38,299 nucleotides of DNA from positions 316,598 through 354,896 of the forward strand of contig KL197709.1 in the NCBI GenBank assembly GCA_000697665.1, read 5' to 3'. The notes below the pieces were generated by a model. The model ran no database searches. It worked only from the letters and a program-made list of their open reading frames with translations, and had not been told where the DNA came from. This document shows positions 1 through 10,950 of this stretch, piece after piece. The first letter of the stretch is position 1; every line of letters starts with the position of its first letter. The position numbers were made by a program, and so were the translations under genes. The DNA comes from Jaapia argillacea MUCL 33604 (taxonomy: Eukaryota > Basidiomycota > Agaricomycetes > Jaapiales > Jaapiaceae).

Positions 1-529
1 ACAAATTGGGGGTTAGATGCTCCATCCTCCACAAATCCTGGCAGATTCTGGGATGATAGGCCTTTGACCACACCAATCCACTCGGTTTCACCCTTGGCAA
101 GATTCCCACACTCAGAAAATCCCTAACCGTGAGAATATCTCTTGGCCAACCCATCATTTGCAATTGAACTGGTTGCTCTGTTTCATTCGAGTATTTTAAC
201 ATCTGACAGAGAAATCAAGCAGTGTAAACTGTCCAAGGTCAGTGAGTGGCTGATGAGAGGTAAATCAAGGATTTCTTCCAAGGCACCCGTACACAAAGGC
301 AATGTACCAATGGTTGTCAGTTTCATTCCCAAACTTTCTAGCCAATATGAGGGTTTCCTAACAGGATTGGACTCGAAGGATGCTGTAGCTTTAGGCATTT
401 GAACCACCATTATTTTTATTCCATTTGATTCGAGGTTTTTTCCTGCCACCTCCTTGCCAAATGGCAAAAGTGGCAGTTGCTGGCTTGCCGGCAACTGGCA
501 GCCCCCCAAAGGGGTTGCCATCAACACTA
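1..529 (-). mobile_element. hAT-like non-autonomous element X, copy 1 (cut by window edge)
   Basis: The stretch matches the reverse complement of 21945-22473 with only a few differences seen by eye. Its inner end at 529 is TTGCCATCAACACTA, which is the inverted counterpart of the start of copy 2, TAGTGTTGATGGCAA. The 8 bp that follow (530-537, CACATATA) correspond to CACGTATA next to the opposite end of copy 2. TAGTGTTG termini and an 8-bp target duplication are typical of the hAT superfamily. The last 100 bp hold many TGCCA/TGGCA pentamers, as in subterminal transposase-binding repeats. About 126 bp of the element should lie left of the window. An 86-codon open frame (142-402) is shared with copy 2, but I see no transposase motif in it. 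Confidence 0.75.
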
Positions 530-537
530 CACATATA

Positions 538-3199
538 CCTTGATGACATATTTGTATTCTCTAATTCGTTGGCTGAACACGAAAAGCATTTGGAGTTGGT
601 GTTCGCGAAGCTCTGCAAAGTGAAGCTATACCTCAGTAAGAAGAAGTGCAGCCTGTTCGCCGAATGCATCGATTGTTTGGGACACATCATTGATGACAAA
701 GGGATCCATGCCGATGCCGACAAAATGGCTAAGGTTAGGGAGTGGTGAACTCCTCACTCTTATCACGATGTGCAACGCTTCTTGGGGTTAGTTCAGTACT
801 TGGCCCCATTCATGCCTGATGTGTGCACCTTCACAAGTCCATTGTCCAGTATGGTCTGCAATGGCCAAGCTTTTGTGTGGAGACCTATCCATGATAAATG
901 CTTTGAAAGCATCAAAGCGCTGGCTTGTCGTGCCCCTATTCTCAGACCAATAAACCCTGACAATGGAGAGACTATTTGGGTGATCTGCAACGCTTCGCTG
1001 ACCGGAGTAGGAGCGTTGTACGGGCAAGGACCCGACTGGTGGATGTGCAGACCAGTAGGCTTCAAGTCGAAAAAGTTCACCAATACTCAGCAGTCATACC
1101 ACACCTACGAGCACGAGACGATTGCCATACTGGAAGCCCTGATGAAATGGGAAGATAAATTGCTTAATCAAAAGATAGTGATTATCACTGATCACAAGGC
1201 TCTTGAGTACATGGGGTCTCAGAAGAATCTGTCGTACCGACAGGTGCGATGGAACAAATATCTCAGTCAATTTGACTACACAATCCAATATGTGAAGGGA
1301 AAGCTCAATAAGGTCGCTGACTGCTTCTTGCAGTACTATGAGTCGGACAACTTCGATGAATGGCAGCCAGAGAACAACTACATGAATGCAGATGTGCGCC
1401 TCGACCCTGAAGGGGACAGCCTCCCAGTGGCGAGGATCCAGGAATTTAGAGCAGCTCAAGCTACTGGTGCTAGGGCTAAGAAGCTCCCTCACACTGGACC
1501 TGTCCGATTGGGACGGCTACAGGACGCTACTGTAATAGAAGAGAGATACATAATGTCGTGTACCATGGCGGAGGCTATACCAGAGGAGCCACTCCCTATA
1601 CCCGCTACTCATATTTCCCTGGAGGATGATGATAACCCCACTCTAGAGGAGGCCATGAAGGCCCAGCCCTCGCTAATGAATAGCATTGAGCGTGATACTG
1701 ACCTCATGGCGGTTGTCCGGAATGGATACACAGATGACGCTTTCTTTTCCAAAGTAGTTGCGGATATTCAAGGGTTTTCATTGTTTACCCTGCAAGACGG
1801 TCTGCTACTGACCAAGGATCGACAAGGGGTCGAGGTGGTGTGCATCCCCTGAGTCATGGTGAACAAACGGTCCCTCACCAAGATCGTGATTGAGCATAGT
1901 CACTCCATACTCAGACACTTGGGGTCATTCAAGACTACTGAGTACATCCGTCATTGGTACTGGTGGCCCAAAATGGCCTCCATTGTTGAGAAGTACTGTG
2001 ATACGTGCAATGTCTGTGCTACCACCAAGACCGTCAATCAAAAACCTATGGGAAAGCTACACTCACTCCCTATTCCGCATTGTCTGTGGGGGTCCATTGG
2101 GATGGATTTTGTGGGACCCTTTCCCAAGTTGCAAGGGTTTGACTATCTATGGGTCATCATCTGCTGATTGACAGCCATGGTGCATTTGGTGCCTGTCCTC
2201 ACCATGGTAACCGCATCTGAGTTAGCATGGATTTACCTCGATTGGTATGTCTGACACCACAGCCTACCAGATTCGATAGTCTCCGATCGAGACAGCAAGT
2301 TCACATTGAGGTTTTGGAGGGAGCTCCATCGATTGCTGGGATCCAAACAGTTAATGTCTACTGTGTTTCACCCACAGACAGACAGCTTGTCAGAACGGGC
2401 TATACAAACTGTTAACCAAGTCATGAGGTCCATGGTCAGTTCTGACCAGTTGGATTGGATCGAAAAGGTCCCCATGATCGAGTTCGTGATGAATTCAAGC
2501 ATCAGTTGCACAACGGGCTTTTCCCCATGTGAACTCATTGGACCTATGCCCCATTTGAACTCATTGGACCTATGCCCCATATGATTCGTCAGCTCAATCC
2601 GTCGCTCGCTATACCCAGGGTGAAAGAATTCACGCTTAAGGCTTTGGACAATTTATCCAAGGCCCACGACACGATTTTGGAGAGTCGAGTCACTCAGGCC
2701 CATCACGCCAATAAGCGTCGTCGTGTTCCTTGAAGGAGACCTGGCCTTTTTATCCACTGAGAACTTATCACTACCGAAAGGCAGAGCTAGAAAGCTCATG
2801 CCGAAGTTCGTGGGCCCATATAAAATTCTTAAGGCAAACCCTATGGAATCGACTTACACACTCGAATTACCCGAGTTGCTAAAGTCACAGCGAATTCATC
2901 CCACGTTCCATGTTAGCCGTCTATGAAGGCATGAGAACAACGACGAGGTCATGTTCCCTCATTGAGAGACCAAGGTGTTCTATGACTTTGGCAAGGATGA
3001 CGAGGCTCAATGGATGGTGGAGTAAATCTCAAGCCACCAATGGGCTAAAGGGAAACCTCAGTTCTTAGTTCGATGGACTTATGGTGACGAAACATGGGAA
3101 ACACTCCAGAATTGCGACAAACTTCAGGCACTAGACCATTATCTGGTATTGTGTGGGGTTAGCACCGCTGCGGAGTTACCCAAGAAGGCAATTGCCTAA
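538..3199 (+). pseudogene. gypsy-1 pol, C-terminal part: RT end, RNase H, integrase, chromodomain
   Basis: Most of the relic reads in one frame. It opens with the YLDD box of RT and its GHIID thumb region. The RNase H domain spans roughly 960-1330 (ICNASLTGVGA ... ITDHKALEYM). The integrase has an HHCC zinc finger (HSHSILRHLG ... CDTCNVC, about 1890-2020), then catalytic Asp in MDFVGPFP and in SDRDSKF, and Glu in LSERAIQ. A chromodomain-like end follows (PQFLVRWTYGDETWE, about 3000-3145). Stops interrupt the frame at about 746, 1850, 2165, 2254, 2924, 2963 and 3024. A 26-bp tandem duplication near 2531-2582 shifts the frame. The first RNase H Asp is Asn (AAC), which fits CpG decay of GAC. It would have copied and integrated the element in the nucleus; it is not functional now. 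Confidence 0.93.
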
Positions 3200-3325
3200 A
3201 AGTGTAAATTGTGGCTCATCAACTGTACAGTTGTCTATAATTGCCAAATTTGTCACATTCTTTTCTTCTTATTTGACCGTATCATCGAATCCTCTTGTTA
3301 TTCTCTGCTGTTTTAATTCATAATC

Positions 3326-5338
3326 ATGGGCAACAAGGATCATTACGGCAAAAAGCAACGATGCTCTCGCTCTCATTCCTGCTCCTGATCTAGGTCCTGC
3401 TGTGGGACCAGCCGACAACACGACAGGGAACGTTCCCTGAGTATTGAGGATGAACAATCAGTTCCCAGCTCCTATGTGTCCGACTCTGAAAGTTAATCTT
3501 GCCATTCCCAACACAATCGTGGTGAAGGACCATTGCAGTCCTTGCAAGTACACAATCTCAATGCTCAGGGTCAATCCGAGTGGGTCTATAGTAAGATGTT
3601 TGGCATGCCTCTTCACACTGATTGTGATATCTACTCCTGTTACCTCCAGCACAGTGTGGCTGATGAGGCCAGATTCCGTGCTCACATCGAATCCCAAATC
3701 GATGCTGTTTGATAGGCCTCTAATTCACTCCGAGATATGTAAGCTTCCACCTCACGTCTCGAAGCACAAGCAGCTGCGAACGAAATCCGAGCCCAGACTC
3801 TCGTTTCCCGTATCGCTGAGCTTGAAGCTGAAGTCCGGAATCGCGAGCTAATGGCAGTGTGTACTGCCTCTGACTTAGGTGAAGTGCAACGACGTTTGGA
3901 TGAGGCCAATCTCAAGATTGCGTGTGGGGACGCCGAACTGGTGTATATGCACAGGCAGGTGGATACTCAGGCACAATTTGCAAATAGGGGAGCATATGGG
4001 CCCCATCGACCGTTCAGAGGTTGTCGAGGTGCTATTCCATCTGGGGGAGTTGTGTCAGGCAGCAACACCGTTGGTGGGTGTTCATGTTCACGCTCCATTG
4101 ACCACGGTACTTATGTTCGAAAATAAGACATGACGTCTGAAGCCACCCTCCCATCTGTGTGGGGATCGGGAGAAGTTCCCCCTCCTGAAATGGGAGGCTG
4201 GGGAAACATCAACCCTAACTCGACAATGGGTGCTCCACAAGGAGGATGGGCAGCTGTCGAAGCTGCCGAGGCTCAGACAACCATCATCAAATACCATTGT
4301 CGAGCGACCTCTCTCGTTGACCATAAATCCAGGTACCACTTCAACAACAAACCCAGGTGGTGATACCTCCACCTCAGTCGCAAACCTACCATCCACTGAA
4401 CGAAAGCGGATCGAGGGTGAAATAGCTACTGGGGCTCGTGATCGACCAGCTCATCTTCCCCCTCCCTGTGGAAGTCGTCCTTTTGGGGGAGGAAGTCACC
4501 ACAATTTTGCCAATGCTACGACTACACAAACTAATAGCATGTTGGCACGTAGGCCAACAACTTATGATTCCGACTCTCGACTTTCTGAAGCCGATATCGT
4601 TCGTCCTCTTCCAATCACCAGGTCTACCACCTTTGACGACATCTGTGAATGGTTGGCGTACTTCAAACATTCCCCAGGGGAGCGACCCCTCGGGGTGCCT
4701 GTGGAAAGTAGCCTGGAACAACTGGATATGATCCAGGTGTGGTTATGGATCAACCAGGCTGGGGCTGAGCTATCCAGACCAAATCGTCACCTGTTTATGA
4801 CAAACACCCTCAGTCTCATGTGGAACCTTGGTACATTCGAGGTGTATTGTGCCAGCCACCCCTGCAAGGAGATATTCGATGTAACTTCATTCACAGGTGA
4901 CCCTGCCAATGTGGAGCACATCCTGACCTACTGGAACAATACAAGTATATCATTGAGTCAGGTGGCCATGTTCAGCCGTTATCATAGCAATTGGGCAGCC
5001 GCACAGGCTGAACCTCCCTCTCGTCAACCCGCACATACTAGGGCATCTCACACCTTGGAATCGACCAACACTCCTTTCTCATTGGTAGTCGCATCAAACC
5101 CCCTCCCGTTGCCTCAGATGCAGATGTGCCAATGGACAACCCTATTGATTTTGGGTCTGATAATGACGAGAACAATGGTAGTATCACCCTCTCCCCTGAG
5201 GCCATCGCGTTGGGACAAGCCGGGGCTGTGATCACCACTATCATGACTGCTGCTGGGGTTATATCCCCCTCTCGTAGCGAGTCCAAGGGCAAGGAGGTTG
5301 CTCTGCATGACGACAATGATGAGGCCGACAGTGAGTAA
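3326..5338 (+). pseudogene. extra ORF between pol and 3' LTR of gypsy-1 (function unknown)
   Basis: An ATG at 3326 starts MGNKDHYGKKQRCSRSHSCS. The same frame continues to about 4270, with stops at about 3386, 3494, 3713, 3716, 3740 and 4124. It then shifts to the frame of 4230-5231 and again near 5110-5126, ending ADSE at 5338. The order is an Arg/Ser-rich N-terminus, a probable coiled coil at about 3760-3950 (AELEAEVRNREL ... EVQRRLDEANLK), a Gly/Pro/Thr-rich linker, a globular C-terminal part at about 4600-5010 rich in Trp and aromatics, and an acidic tail. I recognise no domain. Because it lies between pol and the polypurine tract it belongs to the retrotransposon. It could be a third structural or envelope-position ORF, but I see no signal peptide or membrane segment. 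Confidence 0.68.
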
Positions 5339-5486
5339 TTGTTGATTGAGTCGATGGCCATGAGCCATCCGGGTATTTACCCTCTCTCACAATTTTCCCA
5401 ACTGTTGGTATCATTTTGTTCGTCCCCTTTATCATTTTTTCAGGTATCCTCAAGCATTCGGATTCCCCAGTGGATTTGGTTCTCAT

Positions 5487-5495
5487 GGGGGAGGA
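5487..5495 (+). other. polypurine tract of gypsy-1
   Basis: GGGGGAGGA directly precedes the TG of the 3' LTR. This is where second-strand DNA synthesis is primed in LTR retrotransposons. Its position fixes the LTR start and places the extra ORF upstream inside the element. Confidence 0.8.
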
Positions 5496-5780
5496 TGTAA
5501 GGACTTGGGTCCTTCATGGACAGTTGCAGGACTGGTGGCTGAGTTTGTTGTTGTTTGTTGTCATGATTGAGACCTTGTTCGTCACTGGCGCGACTTCCCT
5601 TCCAGCAGATTATCTTGTGCTGTGTTCACTCTATTGTCTCACTCGCCTTTGTCTTGCTCTCTTGTCTCACTTGCCTTTGTCTTGCTCTCTTGTATCCTCG
5701 TGCTAGTTACTGCCCATCTCTATAAGAAGGGTTATGGTTCTACTAGTGTGACCTCAAGAGGACAGATAAGGCGCTTTACA
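5496..5780 (+). repeat. gypsy-1 3' LTR (285 bp)
   Basis: It begins TGTAAGGACT and ends GCGCTTTACA, so it has TG...CA termini. It aligns end to end with the reverse complement of 27846-28102. It is 28 bp longer because of a tandem duplication of a TTGTCTTGCTCTCTTGT-containing unit near 5645-5695. Apart from that, all differences from the other LTR seen by eye are transitions, almost all at CpG. The 5 bp after it (5781-5785, ACTGA) are the target-site duplication and match the 5 bp outside the 5' LTR. Confidence 0.93.
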
Positions 5781-5785
5781 ACTGA

Positions 5786-6031
5786 TCTTGCAGTAGATTA
5801 GATCTCAGACCTGAACAACTGATTATCTCCGAACTTGCAGAACCTTCCCGCTCTGCAATCCTGCATTGAGTGGTTATCTTATCTCAGATTCATCCGAACC
5901 CCACGATCTCTACTTCAGGTCTGTTTTATCCATCAATGCTTTCTAAAATAACTGAACTCCCGTTCTTCAATTTCTATCTGAAGACAAACTACCCTTTTCT
6001 CTCGGACCTCACGCACCCCAAGTACCCCACA
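5786..6031 (+). repeat. remnant of an LTR of the TGTGGGG/CCCCACA family (3' end)
   Basis: The last 80 bp (about 5950-6031) closely match 30473-30547, and both copies break off exactly after AAGTACCCCACA. That shared break marks an LTR terminus. Further upstream the similarity fades but can still be followed (CTACTTCAGGTCTG against CTACCTAGTCTG). This copy has T or A at several sites where the other has C or G in CpG. Gypsy-1 is inserted into or next to it, at ACTGA. Confidence 0.6.
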
Positions 6032-6372
6032 GCATAAGGGAATGATTCGATCTCGAGGGAGAGGTTGCATGGTCTGGCTGAGGTCAGATAAGGTGTGAGT
6101 TTTGGTGGGGGAATGAAGTTCCGACCTGCAGAAGAGTTCGCTGGTCAGAGAGCCACTTGGGCAGGGGGAGTTAGGATGAGTGTCTTGGCAAGGATGGAGG
6201 GGAGGGACATCGAAATTCTGCTTGTAAGGAGGGTCTGGACCCATAATGATATACACTGCACCTGTAGTCGAGGACCAGAGGGGTAGATTGTCCATTTGTT
6301 GAGCTGATTCAAGGAGAGCACACAAAGTCTTCCAGCAGACAAAGGGTTTTCCACTAGTCCTGATTACCTATT
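6032..6372. other. no gene recognised
   Basis: This could be the internal region next to the CCCCACA-ending LTR. Minus-strand frames at 5933-6325 and 6145-6354 are open, but they run across the LTR boundary and show no domain. Confidence 0.4.
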
Positions 6373-6740
6373 CTACAATACTGCTGACTGCTTCCACACA
6401 CCTTGGTGTAAATCTCAGTGACTGTTGTACAATAGATGGGATGATTGTACAATGGCTTGTATATTATACAATGGATTGTACAATCTGTGAATGATTGTAC
6501 AATCAACTGGCAATGGATTGTACAACCAACTGGTGATGGATTGTACAGCCAGGAATAGATTGTAGAATATGGGTGATAGCATTGTAGAATTACTTCCTGC
6601 ATATAAAAATTCGGTGGAGTCACAATAAAATATGGTTGGGCATTTAATAGAATCACATGACCTGTCAAAACTGTAAAATAGATTATAAAATACAAAAAAT
6701 AGTCGAAAAATCAGAATAAAATTCTACCCGCGTGCTATAG
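6373..6740 (+). repeat. AT-rich repeat with TTGTACAA palindromes (probable transposon terminal region)
   Basis: TTGTACAA occurs at 6425, 6445, 6476, 6495 and 6518, with near copies at 6541 and after. Several are spaced 19-31 bp apart and preceded by GGA or TGA. The first 50 bp, including ACCTTGGTGTA, resemble 21770-21820 in the same orientation, downstream of the transposase gene. That region also has TTGTACAA at 21835 and 21894. I read this stretch as the 3' terminal part of another copy of the transposon family represented at 14330-21944. Its own coding part is missing. Confidence 0.45.
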
Positions 6741-7153
6741 GGGGGTAGGGACCAATGGCTTACCTTTGGGTATCTGACTCACAATGACTAACTATACCTT
6801 TGTCTATCTTTCAATGCTCAAGTGTTGGAATTGTTGACCTTTGAACGATCAGGTCTAGTCTCAGGCAGTCTGTCATGGATAGAAGTTGTTGGAGCAATAA
6901 GGCTTGATAGCTAACCTCAGATGTAAAGTGGGTGAAAACCGAACCTTGCAGTTGTCTCAAACTGACTATCTCAAGTCATGGACTCATATAAGAAACCTCT
7001 GGAATGAATGTCTTTACCACCCTCCTCTCAGCGAGCACCTGGCAAACGTGAAATCGGTAGTCAACTGTTCATTATCAAAAAAAGTGAAGTTGCCAAAACA
7101 GACAATGTGAGTATTTAGGATTGTAGTCCCCATTTCTGAGTGCCCAATATGGG
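6741..7153. other. no gene recognised
   Basis: The stretch lies between the TTGTACAA repeat and the gypsy-2 relic. A 68-codon plus-strand frame at 6904-7110 shows no family features. The G-rich run at 6738-6751 (ATAGGGGGGTAGGG) may be the end of the preceding element. Confidence 0.35.
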
Positions 7154-10100
7154 TTATCCCACATTACCAGCACAACCGAGCATCAACCAAATGACTGATT
7201 TCCACCTCTCGAGAATATTTTTGGTGGGAAAACAATATTGTGGGAATGTTGATGTAGAAGCTGGCGACAATTGACTTGAAGGAGCTCTTGGGAGGTTCTC
7301 CTTGATGTATGGATCGTCTGAGTAGTCAGACCAAGGGGACGAATTCGAGGTCGTGGGCAACTGAGAGCTACCCATTGGCACATAGGGCATGGCAGTCGTG
7401 AGGAGAATGGTGTGTGGGGAAAGTAAACAGGGTGGGATATACTCAGTTGAAGTAGGGGCAAGGGAAAGTGCTGATAGTGGTGGAGGGGATGGGGAAGTCG
7501 AATGCGAGGCTGGAGAGGATGTGTGGGTCATGGGCAGGTTGAGAGGAAAAAGGTGTGGTCGTTCTGGACAAGCCAATCCTGGCAAACCCGAGGGTGAAGG
7601 GTCTGTGAGTGGAGGAGATGATGGGTATGGAGTGGGAGGTCGCTTGGGTCCATATAGCTTCCCCGCAATCTTTCTGCTTCTGTACTTCCTTCTCTTCCAG
7701 CGCTCTCCCACGAAGTCGTTCTCCTCATCGGAATCTGTGAGCTCTGCTAGAGGTGGTGGAGAGTCTGGATCTTCCTCAAGTGGGAGAGTGTGGGTAAAGG
7801 TTGAGGTGGAGGTGTACAAGGAGTGTGTGGTAGTCAGATTACTGGGGGAAGGTGTTGATTGGTCGTCGGGAGAGAGACTAGATGGTTGTGATGGGCTTGG
7901 GAGTTCAGACGTAGCTAGAGATGGGAGTGGAGTAAGCAGATGTGGTCAAATTCGAGCTTGTTTCCTTTGGAGAGTGTACTGACCTGGTTGACTTGCGACT
8001 GGCACAAAAGAGCATTCACTCTCCATTTCTACAGCTTCTCTGCACAAGGTTCCTGAGCAAGTCGGCTCCTCTCCTTCTATGCACATTCTCTCCTCTTTGT
8101 CTGCAGGTACCCAGGGTGGAGGGCTCTCGTACTCCTCGTTGTCGGGTGAGGGAGAGGGTGAGTCATACTTGTAGATCACGTCACCTTTGTCTGGCTCATG
8201 ATCTTGGTCGTCAGTTGACGAGAGAGGAATGTCGTCAGAAAAAGCGACCGGTGAGGGAGGGTTGTAATTCAGCATGTGGCAGATCCAAATGCCTCTTGGG
8301 AGGTATCCCTCTCCCTCCAGAATGTTCTGGCATGCAGATGGTTCGTTAGAAATGGGGGAGGAGGAGACAGGAGGGTTGGCAGTGAGTGGAGGATTTATGG
8401 GATGGGAGGGTTTGAGTTCTGGGTCGTCGAGAGGGTTCAGATTGGATTCGAATGGAGAGGTAGTGATGGTAAGGGAAGAGGTAACGGGAGAAACGAGTGA
8501 AGGGTCTGGGTGAAGCAAAGCAAGTGCTGCAGGGTTGGTGTCTGCGGTGGGGGTCAGTGGGTAGTTGTACACCCAGTCAAGATCAGGCCTCCAGCCACCG
8601 TGTGATTTGAGGTAATATTCGGCCAAGGAGGAGTCCATATCTTCAGGGTTGAAGTTGCCAGCAGGGATTATGAGGTCTTCAGGCCTTGCCTGAACCATTC
8701 AGACTTGAGGTAATACTGCAGCAAAGACGTCTTCGTGAGCATGAGGTGAAAGGTGCTTTCTTGGCAAAACCAACATCTCAAGTCAAGATGTTGAGTTATT
8801 GGAAGCACCAAAAGTGACATATGTACTGTCACTTCGTTCCTCTATAGAAATGAAGTTTTGTAGCATCCACAGACGTCCAAGTAATAAATCAAATGGAACA
8901 TGGTCAGCTACCCAGAACTCTCCTCAAGTAGTTACTCCTCCACAAAGGAGGGGTACTCGAGTAACAAGTCTGCGCATCTTACCTTCACCTCCATTAGCGT
9001 CATTCATGATTAGCTTCCAAGATTTGTCAATCAGAAGGCATGTTGCCTGCTGATAAATTCACCAATTAAGGATATTGATCTCTGATCCTGAGTCAATGAT
9101 CGCATGAACCTTATGTCCATCAACTTCGATGGGGATTGTGATAAGTGGTCCACCTAACAACCTTTGTCCCTCTTCCTCTACGAACACTACTGTTGAGCTC
9201 TGCTCCGGTTTTTTCACTTTCAAGAGAGCTTGGAACTCACCAGCCACATCCTTGGAGAGTCCAACGACTTCTCCAACCGTCATCAAAAGAGGGGTGGCTA
9301 GGATTCGAGTGAGTACATCCTTCATATCAATCTTCTTTGCTAGCTCAGACTTACAAGGGTTAGGGCCTTTCGGGTTAACAAAAGGCTTCGGTTTCATCTG
9401 GGCGGTCGCAGGCTCAGTCACACGATGCTTCAAGAGCATCAGGTCTTCCATGACAAAGTCCGAATTGTTGGGATCGATAGGAAGGTCAGGTCGGATGTTG
9501 ACTGGGGTGATCCCAGTGGGGAAGGGGTTGGGCATGGGGTTGAGAGTGTGAGAGGGTATAGCAGTTTCTGATATTGGTATGATGGAATTGTGGGTGGGAG
9601 ACTGAATTTGTGAGTTCAATTCATCCCTTCTTTTATTCCTTTTCCAAGTTGGTCTGGGTGGTGGATACACACCATCCAGAATTTCCCTCCTTTTCGTGCC
9701 TGCGATCTTCTGACTGTGGAGCACAGGGTACACTCCCATCTTGTCCCCTTCATCGTCACTCTTGTCACCAGTCTTGTCTGCCTTGTCCGCTCCCAGGCTA
9801 TAGGATATAAAATTCACTGAAGGTTTCATTTGTTCTACTGCGGCTACAATCGATTCACCATCTTCTTGACAGATTCTGGTCCCATCCATCATCATTATCC
9901 TTCCAGCTTCGTCCTTGGTAACTATTCCTTTTGTGAGGAGCTCTGTTAACTCAGGGCATGTATTCATCATGTGTCCTGACTGGTTGCACCTGAAACAGTG
10001 CATCCCCATTCCTCCTGAACGATTTCCCATTGCTCTAGAGGGTCCTGGAGCATTTCCGCCGCTTGGTAAGTTTGTTCTATTGAAATTGGAGGTATTCTCA

Positions 10101-10950
10101 GTCGGATCGATGATCCGTGGGGCCCTAACTACTTTTGCGATGTCAGGATCCATTTTCAGGGCTCAGTAGTACAGCAGTCCATACGTCGGGTTGTCAATGG
10201 ACATGGCCCCCATCTGCTGAATCAGGTTCTCCATGTTGTCACGGAATCTTGCCGCATCCTCCTCTCTCTCCAGCCGTTTCAGCGCATCTCTCACCGGTTT
10301 TCCTACCATCAACTCTCATTCTTGAACGCCAGGCGTTGCTTCTCGCCTTCAGCCTCCTCCTTGTCTTTTCTTTGTCAACAACAGCGGTCTTCCCCCTTGT
10401 CTTCCCACTACTCTATAGTGATGTTTCATTTGCACCGTGTCCAGGTCCTCATTGCTCTCAGACTCGATCGACTCCTCCGTATCTGAGTCTTCCATTCTTT
10501 CTTCATTGTTATCTGAGTCATCTGCATCAAACCTTTCAGGGTTCAGAATGAACTCTGCGGCGTCAATGATCTGACTGATCGTGAAGGGTTTCCTGATGTC
10601 ATGGTCAGGTGTGGCTTGCATGATTCACAGCTGGAGGACGTCTTGCATCTGCCTTGGTAGGCCCTTCCAAAAATATTTATCATAGAACTCCTTGCTAATT
10701 GCCTTCTTGTGGATTAGCCATCCTCCTACCTGAATGAACTTTCGTTGGTAGGCATGGAATTCTTTTCTCAACAGGATTGGGAGTCATCAGGTCCATCTTG
10801 CCAATGCTTGGAGATCCTTTTCTTTATACCGTAAGTTCTCGTCTTCTGAGTCGTACAACTTCAATATGTCTGCCTTCAGGTCTGACCAACTGTAACAGCT
10901 GTGTATCAACAGCTCGTCACTGAGTCCGAGAGGTGTCTCCTATCGACACT
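7154..10950 (-). pseudogene. gypsy-2 gag-protease-linker polyprotein relic
   Basis: One minus-strand frame can be followed from about 10950 to 7154 through several stops. It contains a capsid-like segment (about 10620-10950, with YFWKGLPRQMQDVLQL), an acidic Asp/Glu/Ser stretch, and a CCHC zinc knuckle CFRCNQSGHMMNTC near 9957-10000. After a Pro/Asn-rich region comes a retropepsin-like protease with the active-site IIDSGSEINI near 9070-9100 and the later hydrophobic VPFDLLLGR. A Pro/Ser/acidic linker follows at 7154-8698. RT, RNase H and integrase should follow but are absent, so the element is truncated at both ends. The CCHC type and the long linker distinguish it from gypsy-1. I see no LTR. 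Confidence 0.85.

Larger units (their letters stand above)
530..5780 (+). mobile_element. Ty3/gypsy chromovirus gypsy-1, 3' half
   Basis: The segment begins in the middle of the reverse transcriptase (YLDDIFVFSNS) directly after X. It runs through RNase H, integrase, chromodomain, an extra ORF and a polypurine tract to a 3' LTR that ends at 5780 and is followed by ACTGA. It has no gag, protease or N-terminal RT. Those parts lie at 22600-28102 on the opposite strand, ending in the matching 5' LTR with ACTGA outside it. Together the halves make a roughly 10.7-kb element, large for Ty3/gypsy. Many stops and some small indels show it is dead. Confidence 0.93.

Noticed and set aside
142-402. Open frame kept in both X copies as a conserved small gene
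   Set aside because: The copies are nearly identical over all 529 shared bases, so shared openness reflects recent duplication, not selection.
2531-2582. 26-bp direct repeat as a regulatory repeat
   Set aside because: It duplicates integrase coding sequence and only shifts the frame; it is a local slippage duplication.
7389-7982. 197-codon plus-strand Gly/Ser-rich ORF
   Set aside because: It is the complement of the gypsy-2 linker, whose minus frame links in phase to the protease and zinc knuckle.
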